This document shows, in pieces, positions 46,065 through 55,270 of a stretch of 64,000 nt of DNA. Below the pieces are notes generated by a model. The model worked only from the letters and a program-made list of their open reading frames with translations, was not told the DNA's origin and searched no databases. Position numbers and translations under genes: made by a program. This stretch comes from Encephalitozoon hellem ATCC 50504 (taxonomy: Eukaryota; Microsporidia; Unikaryonidae). Position 1 is the first letter of the stretch; each line of letters starts with the position of its first letter. Location: contig NC_018472.1 in the NCBI RefSeq assembly GCF_000277815.2, forward strand, positions 62,001 to 126,000, read 5' to 3'.

Positions 46065-46424
46065 CTATCCAAACAGTCTTGAGAACGATTCTCTCGATAC
46101 CAGCTTGTCTGAGTTGAACATGTCCAGCATTACTGCTATGTCTTCATCTGAAATGTTCATCTCAAGCTTAGATATCGCCTTCTTGAGTGTTTGGGGCGAG
46201 ATGCAGTCTTCTCCGGAGGAAAAGAAGTCGAAGACCCCATCGATTTCTACCTCGCATGATGCAAATCTTATGTCGTTGTATTCGATTCTGTCACCTACCT
46301 TTTTTCTTCCCAAGGGCTGCTTGAGTATACTGAGGCAGTATCCCCTGTACTCCTCATAGCTAAGAAATCCTTTTTTCCCAATGTCAAACGCCTGCGGGTC
46401 GTTTTGAAGGCTGTCTCCCTCCAT
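46065..46424 (-). CDS. Degenerate EF-hand protein, calmodulin/centrin-like
   Basis: A 119-residue protein in which three EF-hand-like helix-loop-helix units can be traced: DPQAFDIGKKGFLSYEEYRG, VFDFFSSGEDCISPQTLKKA and AVMLDMFNSDKLVSRESFSR. The helices, especially ISPQTLKKAISKLEMNISDED, follow centrin/CDC31 and calmodulin. The loops have lost most acidic calcium ligands and one or two residues. It may therefore bind a partner helix without calcium. A light chain or spindle-plaque centrin is plausible. It is convergent with the WD gene, 47 bases between stops. Confidence 0.65.
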   Translation of the reverse strand: MEGDSLQNDPQAFDIGKKGFLSYEEYRGYCLSILKQPLGRKKVGDRIEYNDIRFASCEVEIDGVFDFFSSGEDCISPQTLKKAISKLEMNISDEDIAVMLDMFNSDKLVSRESFSRLFG

Positions 46425-46473
46425 TGAAGTATGGGCACTGCAGCCATTCTCCCCAAATAGTTAGGACGCTTTT

Positions 46474-47310
46474 ATGGATGAAAAAGTGATAAGAAGCGGA
46501 GATCATCGCACTGTAGATGATGGAAGCACGGACGGCGCCGGCATGATTCCCTCCACCCAGGAGCAGCTAGACGCCATTGCCGAGGCTTGTCTTAAAACGC
46601 CCACTACTATCAAAAGAGAAGGATACGAGCTGCTCCCTGAAGATATAGAGAGAACAAAGGATGGGTTTATGCTCAACGACAAGATAATCAACGTATATTT
46701 CGAACTTCTTGCCAAGCATTCAAACGCCAGCGTGTATGTCTTCTCTACATTCTTCTATGCAGCCCTGAGCAGAAGAGGCATTCCTTGGGTGCAGAGATGG
46801 ACCTCACGGATAAACATATTTGAGAGCAGGTTGGTGTACATACCTGTGCACGTTCCAGGCCACTGGATACTTATAGTTTTTGACGTCAGAAGGAGAGTGC
46901 TTGAGCACTACGACTCCATGGGGAGTGTGTACACCGAGGTAGTTCTTAGGATACTCAGATACATAAAAGACGAATGGAGCAGAATATACAGGAAAGAACC
47001 TTTCTTGTCTGTCGACATCAAGAAAAAAATACCTTTACAGAGAAACGGAAGGGATTGTGGGGTGTTTGTATGCATGTTTGGAAGATACAGACTTTGCGGG
47101 AGTCGTGAGTGGCTTTCCTCTGACGGGATCCCGAGATTCAGGAAATTGATGCTGCACGAAATAGTGTCTGGGCAGATTCTATACGAGGTGTTCCACCAGT
47201 TTTCACAGGTGGAGTCTAATCCAAAGGAAGGCAGAAGTGTTGGGATTACAGACAAGAAACCCCTAGCCCTTGGAACTCATGAAGAAGTCACCAAAGAAGA
47301 AGGAAGCTGA
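46474..47310 (+). CDS. ULP1: SUMO/ubiquitin-like protease of ULP1 family
   Basis: A C48 cysteine protease domain spans about 60-235 of 278 residues. The catalytic set is complete: H130 (PGHWILIVFD), D147 (EHYDSMGS), Q189 (PLQRNGRDCGVF) and C195. LNDKIINVYFELLA (68-81) is the conserved substrate-side helix. The enzyme matures SUMO and removes it from targets. The N-terminal 55 residues are short compared with yeast ULP1, so the pore-targeting region is missing. The last 32 bases overlap the next gene in another frame. Confidence 0.9.
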   Translation: MDEKVIRSGDHRTVDDGSTDGAGMIPSTQEQLDAIAEACLKTPTTIKREGYELLPEDIERTKDGFMLNDKIINVYFELLAKHSNASVYVFSTFFYAALSRRGIPWVQRWTSRINIFESRLVYIPVHVPGHWILIVFDVRRRVLEHYDSMGSVYTEVVLRILRYIKDEWSRIYRKEPFLSVDIKKKIPLQRNGRDCGVFVCMFGRYRLCGSREWLSSDGIPRFRKLMLHEIVSGQILYEVFHQFSQVESNPKEGRSVGITDKKPLALGTHEEVTKEEGS

Positions 47311-47554
47311 AGATAGAGAGGAGATCACTGAAGAGCAAAGAGAAAAGAACGATCTTGCCAGGGATCTCAGAAGAGAAATGTGCGAGAAGACACTCAGGTT
47401 CATTGAAAAGAGCGTTATCGACGAGATAAGAGAGCTCGCAAGATATGCACCATACGAAGATATAAAGGAGTTTGTGAATCCCTGGACAGCAAGTGAAGTC
47501 CATGGCATCCTGAATGACATATCTGCAATCAAAGCAGCCATTGATGACCAGTAA
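47279..47554 (+). CDS. Small charged helical protein, 91 aa
   Basis: The first ATG of this frame lies inside the ULP1 gene, 32 bases before its stop, and the frame then continues alone for 244 bases. The N-terminus is Lys-rich (MKKSPKKKEAEDREEITEEQ). The rest is a predicted helix with RREMCEKTLRFIEKSVIDEI, then the hydrophobic ARYAPYEDIKEFVNPW. No family is recognised. The uniform helical character and the absence of any other gene in 47311-47612 support it as real. Confidence 0.55.
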   Translation: MKKSPKKKEAEDREEITEEQREKNDLARDLRREMCEKTLRFIEKSVIDEIRELARYAPYEDIKEFVNPWTASEVHGILNDISAIKAAIDDQ

Positions 47555-47612
47555 TAAACAATTGTATCTGACTCAAGTGAAGATGGTAGAATCAAAAGGA
47601 TAGGTCTTTATT

Positions 47613-49736
47613 TCATACATCATAGCTGGGATGAATGTGGATTTTCCCATCGGTGATGAACAGAACACCCTCTTTGCCTATGAGGAAGGACAGTACGTTT
47701 TCAGCCTTGTTCTGCTCTTCAATCAAGGCCTTCTCACTCTCTATGGATGATTCGTTTTCAAAAAGAAATGCCTCGATCAGCTCATGTCTTTCCATAGGCT
47801 CCCGTGTTTTTATGAGGTATATGAAGGAGTTGGTTATTCTTATGTAATCCTTGCTATTTATCATGAATCCAGGTTCGTCTCCCGTCCCAGGGACTATTTC
47901 TATATCTTCGCCCTTGACCTCAACAACACTGCTCTTCACCAGTCTGTGTGCTTCTTCCACGTACTCCTTCGTCACAAGCTCACTACCGTGTACCTTTGCA
48001 AGTGCCTCACTGAGCCGGATAAGGCTCTCTAGGTGTCTGACAGTCATCATATAGTTGTTACTGTGAATAAGGCTGTCCTGTCTTATGCTTATATACTTCT
48101 TGATGAGCATCTCCTTTGCTTCCTCAGTCATCCTGGGCGTTCTCTTTCTTGCATACCGCAAATACAGCTTGACCTGCTCTCTTGTGAAGTAGCTTGAAAG
48201 CACCCCAGAATCAGCAACCGATGCGTGGCTGTTGAGGACATGCGTTGCAACATTCCTATCGTTTTCCACATTTGCATCGTCGATAAGAACGAAATATAGG
48301 TCAAACCTTGACATAACAGGCGCACTGAGGTTTATGTTCTGCCTCAATGTCTTTTTCCTATCGTACCTTCCCTTTATGGGATTCGCTGCTGCTAGAATAC
48401 TGCTTCTGGCATTAAGGGTTGCATTCACTCCAGCCTTGGATATGGTTATTGTCTGCTGCTCCATTGCCTCGTGGATGCTCACTTGGTCTTTAATATTCAT
48501 CTTGTCGAACTCGTCGATACAGCATACGCCGGTGTCGCTCAGCATCAATGCCCCTGCTTCAATGGTAAATTCTCCAGTCTCTCCGTCCTTTATCACACTA
48601 GCCGTGAGGCCTGCCGCACTACTGCTCTTGCCAGACGTGTAAACGCTTCTTGGGAGAAATGCACTTGCCTGCTTCAGAAACTGTGACTTCGCAGTTCCGG
48701 GATCGCCAACAAGCAGAACATTTATATCTCCCCGCAGGCTGGTTCCTCCCTCTGCTTTCTTTCCAACCCCTCCAACAAGTAGCAGTAGTATGGCATTCTT
48801 AATTGAGTAGTGCCCGTGTATCGATGGAAACATACTTTGGCTTAGCTTGTAATAGAGGTCGGGCGTCGATCTCATTTCGCTTATGATCCCAAGCTCCTCG
48901 TTTGTAAATTCGTCGTCTTCAACAACGCTACAGTCGGCATGGATGCACATAAAGCTCAACTTGTAGTTAAGATCCTTTATGTTTATGTTCCTCTTCTTCT
49001 TGATCTCGTCCAGCTCCCCACTCTGCATGGGGACAGTCTTGCTTTGAGGCATCATCAGCTGTACCACATCAGGAACAACTATGGGATATCCCGTCATCAC
49101 AACCTTATCCCCAGCCCTTATCTTTTCCACCAAATCATTCCTGACAATCACATCCATGCTTCTTGGAAGGGACCCCGGAGGAATCTCTTCTGTGTTTTCT
49201 TGGATGTGTATCTTCTGCCAGTTCAGAAACTTGCTCTTGTCAATATCAAGCTTCCATAGCCTTCTGTTTGTGCACAGGTGGTTGGGGCACACCAGGGGCT
49301 CTGTATACTTGAACTCCTGGAAAACATCGCCAACAACAGAGCTACACACCTTGCATACAAAAGTTCCTTTGGAGAGCTCCGGCCTAACTTGAGTGGTTCT
49401 TGTAACCGTCCCGCTGAAGCTTAAAAGCTGTCCGAGTTTGTCGCTCTTCAGCTCCCTGATCTTATACACTACATGGCTGTTGTGGAATGACGTGCATTCA
49501 AGTGCCTTCGAAAACTCCCTCATTGTGTAAAGCGCAGTGCTTCTGTTAATCTTGTCGATGTTCTGTGAAAAGTTCCGAATTATGTCGGCATACAATTCTG
49601 CAGAGTATGCATTGATGTCCTGAAGATCAATCAGCAGCACCGCCTCGTTCCTATATATCGCCTGCTCAGCCTCCACCCTGATCTTGGGCGTACTATCCAG
49701 AAATTCCAGGAACCTTTCATGAACCTCCTCTGTCAT
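47613..49736 (-). CDS. MCM6: Replicative helicase subunit MCM6
   Basis: The 707-residue protein has an OB fold with a zinc motif C-x2-C...C-x4-C (FVCKVC...LVCPNHLCTNR), then an AAA+ core with Walker A GDPGTAKSQ, Walker B CCIDEFDK and arginine finger MSRFDLYF. QFKYT-like EFKYTEPLVC and the SIHGHYSIKNAILL block point to MCM6 among MCM2-7. A C-terminal winged helix follows. The complex unwinds DNA at forks. The frame extends upstream to a TTG; ATG 49736 starts the protein (MTEEVHERFLEFLDS), 9 bases after an AAAAATTTT box. Confidence 0.95.
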   Translation of the reverse strand: MTEEVHERFLEFLDSTPKIRVEAEQAIYRNEAVLLIDLQDINAYSAELYADIIRNFSQNIDKINRSTALYTMREFSKALECTSFHNSHVVYKIRELKSDKLGQLLSFSGTVTRTTQVRPELSKGTFVCKVCSSVVGDVFQEFKYTEPLVCPNHLCTNRRLWKLDIDKSKFLNWQKIHIQENTEEIPPGSLPRSMDVIVRNDLVEKIRAGDKVVMTGYPIVVPDVVQLMMPQSKTVPMQSGELDEIKKKRNINIKDLNYKLSFMCIHADCSVVEDDEFTNEELGIISEMRSTPDLYYKLSQSMFPSIHGHYSIKNAILLLLVGGVGKKAEGGTSLRGDINVLLVGDPGTAKSQFLKQASAFLPRSVYTSGKSSSAAGLTASVIKDGETGEFTIEAGALMLSDTGVCCIDEFDKMNIKDQVSIHEAMEQQTITISKAGVNATLNARSSILAAANPIKGRYDRKKTLRQNINLSAPVMSRFDLYFVLIDDANVENDRNVATHVLNSHASVADSGVLSSYFTREQVKLYLRYARKRTPRMTEEAKEMLIKKYISIRQDSLIHSNNYMMTVRHLESLIRLSEALAKVHGSELVTKEYVEEAHRLVKSSVVEVKGEDIEIVPGTGDEPGFMINSKDYIRITNSFIYLIKTREPMERHELIEAFLFENESSIESEKALIEEQNKAENVLSFLIGKEGVLFITDGKIHIHPSYDV

Positions 49737-49789
49737 TTTAGGATAAAAATTTTCTTCTATCCAAGTATCCAAGGCCTACTGCACATCCT

Positions 49790-50035
49790 TCATTGCTCAA
49801 CAGCTATAACCCTCCTAGCAAGTTTATTGGGGGCAATCCTCCCAACGTTGGCTCCAAGAAGAACAAATATGTAGACAAAGGTATATATGAACAAAGACGC
49901 AAATCTGAGGCATACCTTCGGGGAGATATAGGATACAGGAATAAACATCGGGGCATGGAAGAGAATAAACACAGAGATCGCAAAGTTTATGAGTGCTATG
50001 CCTAGAAACCTTCTATTCCTCTTTATGTTTTCCAT
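49790..50035 (-). CDS. Small membrane protein, two spans, 81 aa
   Basis: An ATG-started frame whose N-terminus is basic (MENIKRNRRFLG), with hydrophobic segments at about 10-30 and 43-63 and a basic end. The positive-inside rule puts both ends on the cytosolic side. The start follows ACACCCTGA, a CCC-type signal. Similar size and topology occur in several ER subunits (signal peptidase, OST, VMA21), but I see no matching motif. Confidence 0.5.
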   Translation of the reverse strand: MENIKRNRRFLGIALINFAISVFILFHAPMFIPVSYISPKVCLRFASLFIYTFVYIFVLLGANVGRIAPNKLARRVIAVEQ

Positions 50036-50078
50036 TCAGGGTGTCCTCAGATTCCAATATCATATGCCTCTTGGGAAT

Positions 50079-50849
50079 CTAGTGCATGCCATGCTCCTTG
50101 TAGAATTCGGAAGAGTATCCAAGTCTGTAGTCTCCGACGCACAGGAACCCGCCCTGCTCGTCGAATTGATCGAACGGGAGGCTTATTGTGCCACTTGATG
50201 TGTCAGACGACACAAGCTCTGGGCATTCCACCTTCAAGACAGTGTTTTTTGGCTTTGCAACAAAGTATATTGTTTCCTCGGCCCTCCAGAACTTAAAGTA
50301 AAATGGGCATGCAGCAACACATCTTGGCTCAAACCTATATACAAACCCCTCTCCAAAAATGACGTACTCCTGATCATACCTTCTGTCTGGATATATCCTA
50401 TAGACAGATCCCTTCTCTTCCACACGCTCGTTCCTCTCGCTGTACACCTCGTACCTCCTAATCTCCTCCTCCCCAAACAGTTCTTCTAGCTTGAGAAATA
50501 GAAACGTTCCGTCAAAGTATTCTCTAATGGTAAACGGGGGATGCACCTCGTATATCTCTGATTTCAGTACCTTTTCTCTTGTGACCTCGATATCCTGGAA
50601 TTCCCTGTATGACAGTATTCCCTGCCTCTTCTTGGACACGTAAGTCTGTATGTAATTCACAGTCATGAGGCTTGGGCTTCCTGTATGGATGTAAAGGTTG
50701 TCGAACACCGCTTGGCAGCCAAGGCATACAGGTATATTGTACTTTTCTCCTGGGAGAATCCTGGTTGTTTTTCGGTGTATTATTTGGACGAAGGTACACT
50801 CTGGAGGGCTACTTGGAAGAAAGATTGTTCCTTCATACAGCCTAAGCAT
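50079..50849 (-). CDS. Hypothetical protein, 256 aa
   Basis: The start at 50849 (MLRLYEGTIFLPSSPP) is taken because the frame further upstream overlaps the NOG1 promoter and start region. The product mixes beta-rich segments (VYRIYPDRRYDQEYVIFGEG, FVYRFEPRC, FKFWRAEETIYFVAKPKN) with acidic helices, and has several Cys. No signal peptide or span is seen. I do not recognise a family. It is divergent from NOG1 with 131 bases between. Confidence 0.6.
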   Translation of the reverse strand: MLRLYEGTIFLPSSPPECTFVQIIHRKTTRILPGEKYNIPVCLGCQAVFDNLYIHTGSPSLMTVNYIQTYVSKKRQGILSYREFQDIEVTREKVLKSEIYEVHPPFTIREYFDGTFLFLKLEELFGEEEIRRYEVYSERNERVEEKGSVYRIYPDRRYDQEYVIFGEGFVYRFEPRCVAACPFYFKFWRAEETIYFVAKPKNTVLKVECPELVSSDTSSGTISLPFDQFDEQGGFLCVGDYRLGYSSEFYKEHGMH

Positions 50850-50980
50850 CTGGATATGGGTTAAAGAATCTCTAGACCTATGGTGTTTTGCCGCCGACAA
50901 AAGGTAGGAATGGAATGGAATCTCTAATGCCTGGCTGTGTGGGTGTCCTGCAATTTTTTCGTTCTTGGGAAACACCCCAA

Positions 50981-52567
50981 ATGAAAGCGAACTTTGGGCA
51001 CATAACTCCTGTGCCACTGAACATGGAGCTGATAGACACGTCTCTCAATAAGACCCAAAGAAAGACGCCGACGGTTGTCCATCCCCAGTACAACATCATT
51101 AAGATAAGGATGTTTTACATGAGGAAGGTGAAGCATGCTGGAAACGAGTTTGCATCGAGGCTTGGAACGATTCTTACTGACTTCCCGAGGATTGAGGACA
51201 TCCATCCATTTTATGCAGACTTGATCAATGTTCTATATGACAGGGACCACTACAAGCTTGCTCTTGGGCACGTGAATGCAGCAAGGAATGGGATTGAAAA
51301 GGTCTCGAAGGAGTTTATGAAGCTCCTGAAGTTTGCAGACAGTCTTTACAGATGCAAACAGCTGAAGAGGGCTGCACTTGGGAGGATGGCATCTGGAGTG
51401 AAAAGGCTCGGAAAGACGCTGGAGTATCTGGAAGAGGTTAGGATGCACATGAGTAGACTGCCGTCGATAGATCTGTCTGGAAGAACTCTTCTTGTATGTG
51501 GATTTCCAAATGTTGGGAAGAGCTCATTTGTCAAGAAGGTGTCGAGAGCAGACGTCGAGGTTCAGCCCTATCCATTTACAACAAAAAGCCTTTATGTGGG
51601 GCACTTTGACTACAAGTATCTGAAATGGCAGGTGATTGATACTCCAGGGATTCTTGACCAGCCTCTTGAGAACAGAAACACCATTGAGATGCTCAGCATA
51701 ACTGCGCTTGCACATATAAAGGCTGTTGTCTTGTACTTCATTGACCTGAGTGAGACGTGCGGATACTCTATTGAGGAGCAGATAGATCTATTTAACACAC
51801 TGAATCCTCTCCTCAACTCGACCATGGTTATTGTGCTAAGCAAGAGCGACATTATGAAGCTGTCTGAGGTAGAGAACAAGGAGATGATCACGAAGTTTCT
51901 GGAAGGAAAGAAGTACATGGAGATGAGTTGCGAAAGGGAGGAGAACATAGACACAGTCAAAGGAATGGCGTGCGATCTCTTACTTGACGAGAGGTTTGAG
52001 AAGAAGATCAACAGCGACAAACTTTGCGAGCACATCAATAGAATCACCATAATCAGGCCGAGGGAAGTGAGGGAGAAGGCCGAGGCATTTATCTGCTCGA
52101 GGGAGATAACGGAGATTGAGAATGAACAGGAAAGGTATCTTGTTCCCGAGGAGTATAAGTACGACATTGTTCCTGAGATCATTGACGGCAAGAATGTGGC
52201 TGATTTCTTTGACCCCGAGATTGAGAAGAGGCTCTCAGAGATTGAGAAGGAAGAAGAGGATATGCTCCCGATGTACGACAAGACATACGATGTCCTGTCC
52301 CCGGAGGAAAGGGCCATAAAGAAGGAAGTTGCCATTGGGATAGAAAGAAGGAGGATTATCAACAGGCTCAATGAGAAGAAGAAGATCCCGGACTCGTGGA
52401 AACTTAGATCAAAGAGCGGCGGGGGAGAGGTAGCTGTCCAGGTGAAAAAGGAAAGCAAGATCCAGGTTGTGCAGCCTCCCAAGCACCTAAAGAAGAAGAA
52501 GGCCAGGTTTGACGACAAGAACTACTACGACAGGAAGCCGAAGCACCTCTACAGAGGCCGCAGGTGA
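50981..52567 (+). CDS. NOG1: Nucleolar GTPase NOG1 (GTPBP4)
   Basis: The 528-residue protein matches NOG1 from the start: LNKTQRKTPTVVHP, MRKVKHAGNEF, then HYKLALGHVNAARN and CKQLKRAALGRMA before the GTPase domain. G1 is GFPNVGKSSF, G3 DTPGILDQP and G4 SKSD (NKxD variant). VQPYPFTTKSLYVGHFDYKY carries the switch I threonines. The tail has VPEIIDGKNVADFFDPEIEK and a basic end. NOG1 is a placeholder of late pre-60S particles. ATG 50981 follows CACCCCAA; the longer upstream frame is not supported. Confidence 0.95.
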   Translation: MKANFGHITPVPLNMELIDTSLNKTQRKTPTVVHPQYNIIKIRMFYMRKVKHAGNEFASRLGTILTDFPRIEDIHPFYADLINVLYDRDHYKLALGHVNAARNGIEKVSKEFMKLLKFADSLYRCKQLKRAALGRMASGVKRLGKTLEYLEEVRMHMSRLPSIDLSGRTLLVCGFPNVGKSSFVKKVSRADVEVQPYPFTTKSLYVGHFDYKYLKWQVIDTPGILDQPLENRNTIEMLSITALAHIKAVVLYFIDLSETCGYSIEEQIDLFNTLNPLLNSTMVIVLSKSDIMKLSEVENKEMITKFLEGKKYMEMSCEREENIDTVKGMACDLLLDERFEKKINSDKLCEHINRITIIRPREVREKAEAFICSREITEIENEQERYLVPEEYKYDIVPEIIDGKNVADFFDPEIEKRLSEIEKEEEDMLPMYDKTYDVLSPEERAIKKEVAIGIERRRIINRLNEKKKIPDSWKLRSKSGGGEVAVQVKKESKIQVVQPPKHLKKKKARFDDKNYYDRKPKHLYRGRR

Positions 52568-52651
52568 TCCGTATTACATTAAAAGGTACTTAATGACGCA
52601 ATTATTGCTGCGAAGTCAGGAGCAATTTTTTCTTAATAAAAAATCTTAGCT

Positions 52652-53755
52652 ATGGGTAATAATAGAATTCCGATGTGGAAGCAATGCAGAGCCTTTACTC
52701 TAGAGCTTAATTCGTTAGACAACAAGGAGAAGGCTACTTCTGTGCTGTATGGGGAGAACTTGTACGTGGGATGTGGGGACGGAAGGGTGAACTGTTATGG
52801 GGACAGGAAGCTGTACTCATTCCAAGGATTTGAGCTAGAGTTTGACTACCTAGAGAGCTGCGACGTGGCTGAAAAGGTGTTAGCGATTGAGAGGTTTGAC
52901 GATGGGGGCCTGAACGAGATTCTTATTGTTGGGAACGAAAGAAACCTGAAGGTGTGGAAGGTCAGGAATAAAGGGGCTACCAGGGAGATTCTGGAGGGAA
53001 AGTATGCTGAAGAATACGAGTGTGTGTGTGTAAAGGAATGCAAGAATGTGCACCCATGCATTTTGAACAGCCTCAGCCTTAACAACGACAAGCAGTATCT
53101 TTTGTCCTCGGACTATCTGAAGATCAATCTGTGGAAGCCTGAAAAGATCGATGGATGCTTTACTATTGTAGACGTAAAACCACATAAGTACAGCGACCTG
53201 ATGTTTGTGATCAACTCGACAAAGTTCAGTAAGGAGATGAATATGGTGTTTGGATATTCAACAAGCTCTGGTGAGATCCGTGTGAATGACCTAAGGCTGT
53301 CCTCCAAGTCATTAGAAACTCTGACAATAGACGGCGTGGATGTGGATGGGATTGAGGGTGCTGTGAAGTCTATTTCCGACTTCCAGTTTGTCGACTCGAA
53401 CCTTATTCTTGCTAGAAGCCTCAATTCTGTCACGCTCTACGACATGAGGAATCCCAAGAACAACATTTTCACTACTATACTATGCGATGATACAGACGAG
53501 ATCAGCTCTGTCTACGAATCGGATGCTGTATACGCAAGGTTCAGGATATGCTGCTCGGACCGCCACGGATTCACAGGTGGATTCAGAGACACTGTTCACA
53601 TCATCAATCTTCTTGATGGATCAAAAGAAGACTTGCTTGTACCGTGTGATCCAAAGAACATGGAGAAGAAGGACAAGCTCAAGCTTGTGAGCTCTAACGG
53701 AGAAAATTTCGTTGTTGCCTGTGAAGACAAGATACTTGAATACCGGCATGTTTAA
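52652..53755 (+). CDS. CDC55: PP2A regulatory subunit B55 (CDC55)
   Basis: The 367-residue beta-propeller matches the PR55/B55 family: VHPCILNSLSLNNDKQYLLS, then DYLKINLWKPEKIDGCFTIV and DVKPHKYSDLMFVI, followed by YSTSSGEIRVNDLR. In B55 these blocks form the platform for substrates and the PP2A scaffold. It is shorter than yeast CDC55 (526). It implies a PP2A holoenzyme controlling mitotic exit, distinct from the PP5-like enzyme at 2540. The start lies after an AATTTTTTC signal. Confidence 0.9.
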   Translation: MGNNRIPMWKQCRAFTLELNSLDNKEKATSVLYGENLYVGCGDGRVNCYGDRKLYSFQGFELEFDYLESCDVAEKVLAIERFDDGGLNEILIVGNERNLKVWKVRNKGATREILEGKYAEEYECVCVKECKNVHPCILNSLSLNNDKQYLLSSDYLKINLWKPEKIDGCFTIVDVKPHKYSDLMFVINSTKFSKEMNMVFGYSTSSGEIRVNDLRLSSKSLETLTIDGVDVDGIEGAVKSISDFQFVDSNLILARSLNSVTLYDMRNPKNNIFTTILCDDTDEISSVYESDAVYARFRICCSDRHGFTGGFRDTVHIINLLDGSKEDLLVPCDPKNMEKKDKLKLVSSNGENFVVACEDKILEYRHV

Positions 53756-53902
53756 TGAAGTAACGTGGCAAAAGGACTGGCCTTCTTGGGACAGTAGCTC
53801 GACAACAAATCCAAATGCTTTTGTTTATATAAAAACTGTTTAGAAAAGTTCTAGGCTTCTCATTCAAGCAAGATTCTTACTTTTTCAATTGATTACATAA
53901 AA

Positions 53903-54625
53903 TCACCTCCTCAGCAGCCAAAAGGCCAGGGCTAATACTAGCCAGAACACCACGAACTTGATTATTGCAGGACGAGTACCAGAAACATTTTCCCAGGTCT
54001 TCTTCATGAGATCGAGACTTCCAGAAATGAGGGAATCTGAGGTTGCCATGAGATCATCAATCCTTTTGAAGCTCTCCTCCTGAAGAGACACATGCATGCT
54101 TATTTCCTCCATTATCTGCCCTATCTCGCTGATCTGCATCGATATCTTCTGCCTTTCCTTGATCCTTTCTGTGACAACCTCGTTCTCCATAAGCACAGTG
54201 TCTTGGTACTCTCGGGAGCACTCAGAATCAAACTCCTTCCTCCTCTCACTCACAGCCTGTGCTCGCTCGTTTCTTCTGTTGATGAATTCCTTCAGCTTTA
54301 TGTTATATCTTGACACTCTGTTTTTGATCATCCCCTCAAGATTTGTATACGACATGGCTTCCTGATCGTTTCTGTATCTCGTTTCAAGCCCTATAGCATC
54401 TCGCATCCTCCCCACCAACTCGCAGGCCTTGTCTATCTTCGACTGTAGTGTAAATGACTCATATACCCTCTCCTTGCTTAGCATCCTATCTATTTCGGAA
54501 AGTGTCTTCTCTATTGCTGCATCTATTTCAAATGCCTTTGTGTATGGAGATGAAAGAAGAGGCCTTCCCTGCTGGGGAATGAGTGTGGCCCGGATGATCT
54601 TCACAAACTCATCGGTTCTATCCAT
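53903..54625 (-). CDS. Qa-SNARE (syntaxin; SED5/UFE1 type)
   Basis: The 240-residue product opens MDRTDEFVKIIR, the DRTxEF motif that SED5/syntaxin-5 proteins use. An N-terminal helical (Habc-like) region follows, then a SNARE helix (about 158-215) with the central Gln in VSLQEESFKRIDDL. It ends in a membrane span (about 219-237, FVVFWLVLALAFWLL) with a two-Arg tail. It should drive ER-Golgi fusion. The start motif also occurs loosely in UFE1/syntaxin-18, so the ER version is possible. Confidence 0.8.
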   Translation of the reverse strand: MDRTDEFVKIIRATLIPQQGRPLLSSPYTKAFEIDAAIEKTLSEIDRMLSKERVYESFTLQSKIDKACELVGRMRDAIGLETRYRNDQEAMSYTNLEGMIKNRVSRYNIKLKEFINRRNERAQAVSERRKEFDSECSREYQDTVLMENEVVTERIKERQKISMQISEIGQIMEEISMHVSLQEESFKRIDDLMATSDSLISGSLDLMKKTWENVSGTRPAIIKFVVFWLVLALAFWLLRR

Positions 54626-54693
54626 CCAGGGTCTTGGGCATTAAATTTAATGTGTTTGTTTAGTCTCTTCGTGTAAGTCCCCTGCAAGATAAG

Positions 54694-55269
54694 ATGTTCG
54701 AGTACTATGAGGAACCTCCATCCACCAATGACCTGCTGTCGCTAGTGTACATTTTGGAAGGTAATGTGGACAGGATTGCTTTCACATCAAAGATGGATCC
54801 AGAGGTTTTTCCGAAGGAGCACACAATCCCTGCCAAGTATGCAGAGGTCCTGTCCTCTTTCTCAAGCTTCCTAAACTTTTACAGGGATCTAAAGGAGGAG
54901 GGAGAGCATTCGGAAGTCATAGCCTACTACAAGCTGAAACACAACAGGATGTCGTTTATGGCTTTGCACTCAAAATACGTCCAGCTTACAAAAAGGCCAG
55001 GCCAAGAAGAAGATGCAGCCTACTACAACAAGAACCTTTATAGAACCCTACTAGAGTGCAACGAGTATGCATCTAATAGAGGATCCTCAGATATGTTCCT
55101 GGCACCTTTCTACATAAGCCGGTTTTTCAAGCAGAATGGGGAGCTCGAAAAGTCTAGGAGGCTGAGAAAGGAGGCAAAAAGAATAGCAAGGATCTCAAAC
55201 AGGCTGGGCATCATTCGGGAAATAGACAGTAAAACACCGGGCCCGCAGGCAAGAGACCCTCCTAAATAA
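54694..55269 (+). CDS. Hypothetical helical protein, 191 aa
   Basis: An ATG-to-stop frame, preceded by GTCCCCTGC 14 bases before the start. Predicted mostly helical with EEGEHSEVIAYYKLKHNRMS, YNKNLYRTLLECNEYASN and a basic Arg-rich helix near the end (EKSRRLRKEAKRIARISNR). The Tyr-rich helix pairs recall TPR or 14-3-3-like repeats, but no consensus is met. Only 1 base separates its stop from that of the convergent PX gene. Confidence 0.6.
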   Translation: MFEYYEEPPSTNDLLSLVYILEGNVDRIAFTSKMDPEVFPKEHTIPAKYAEVLSSFSSFLNFYRDLKEEGEHSEVIAYYKLKHNRMSFMALHSKYVQLTKRPGQEEDAAYYNKNLYRTLLECNEYASNRGSSDMFLAPFYISRFFKQNGELEKSRRLRKEAKRIARISNRLGIIREIDSKTPGPQARDPPK

Positions 55270-55270
55270 A

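Noticed and set aside
51610..52518. 302-residue minus-strand frame
   Set aside because: Antisense to the NOG1 GTPase and tail; composition is dominated by Ser, Phe and Leu.
54673..54690. GTAAGT just upstream of the 191-residue gene
   Set aside because: No branch-site motif before a nearby AG, and the frame from ATG 54694 is complete without splicing.
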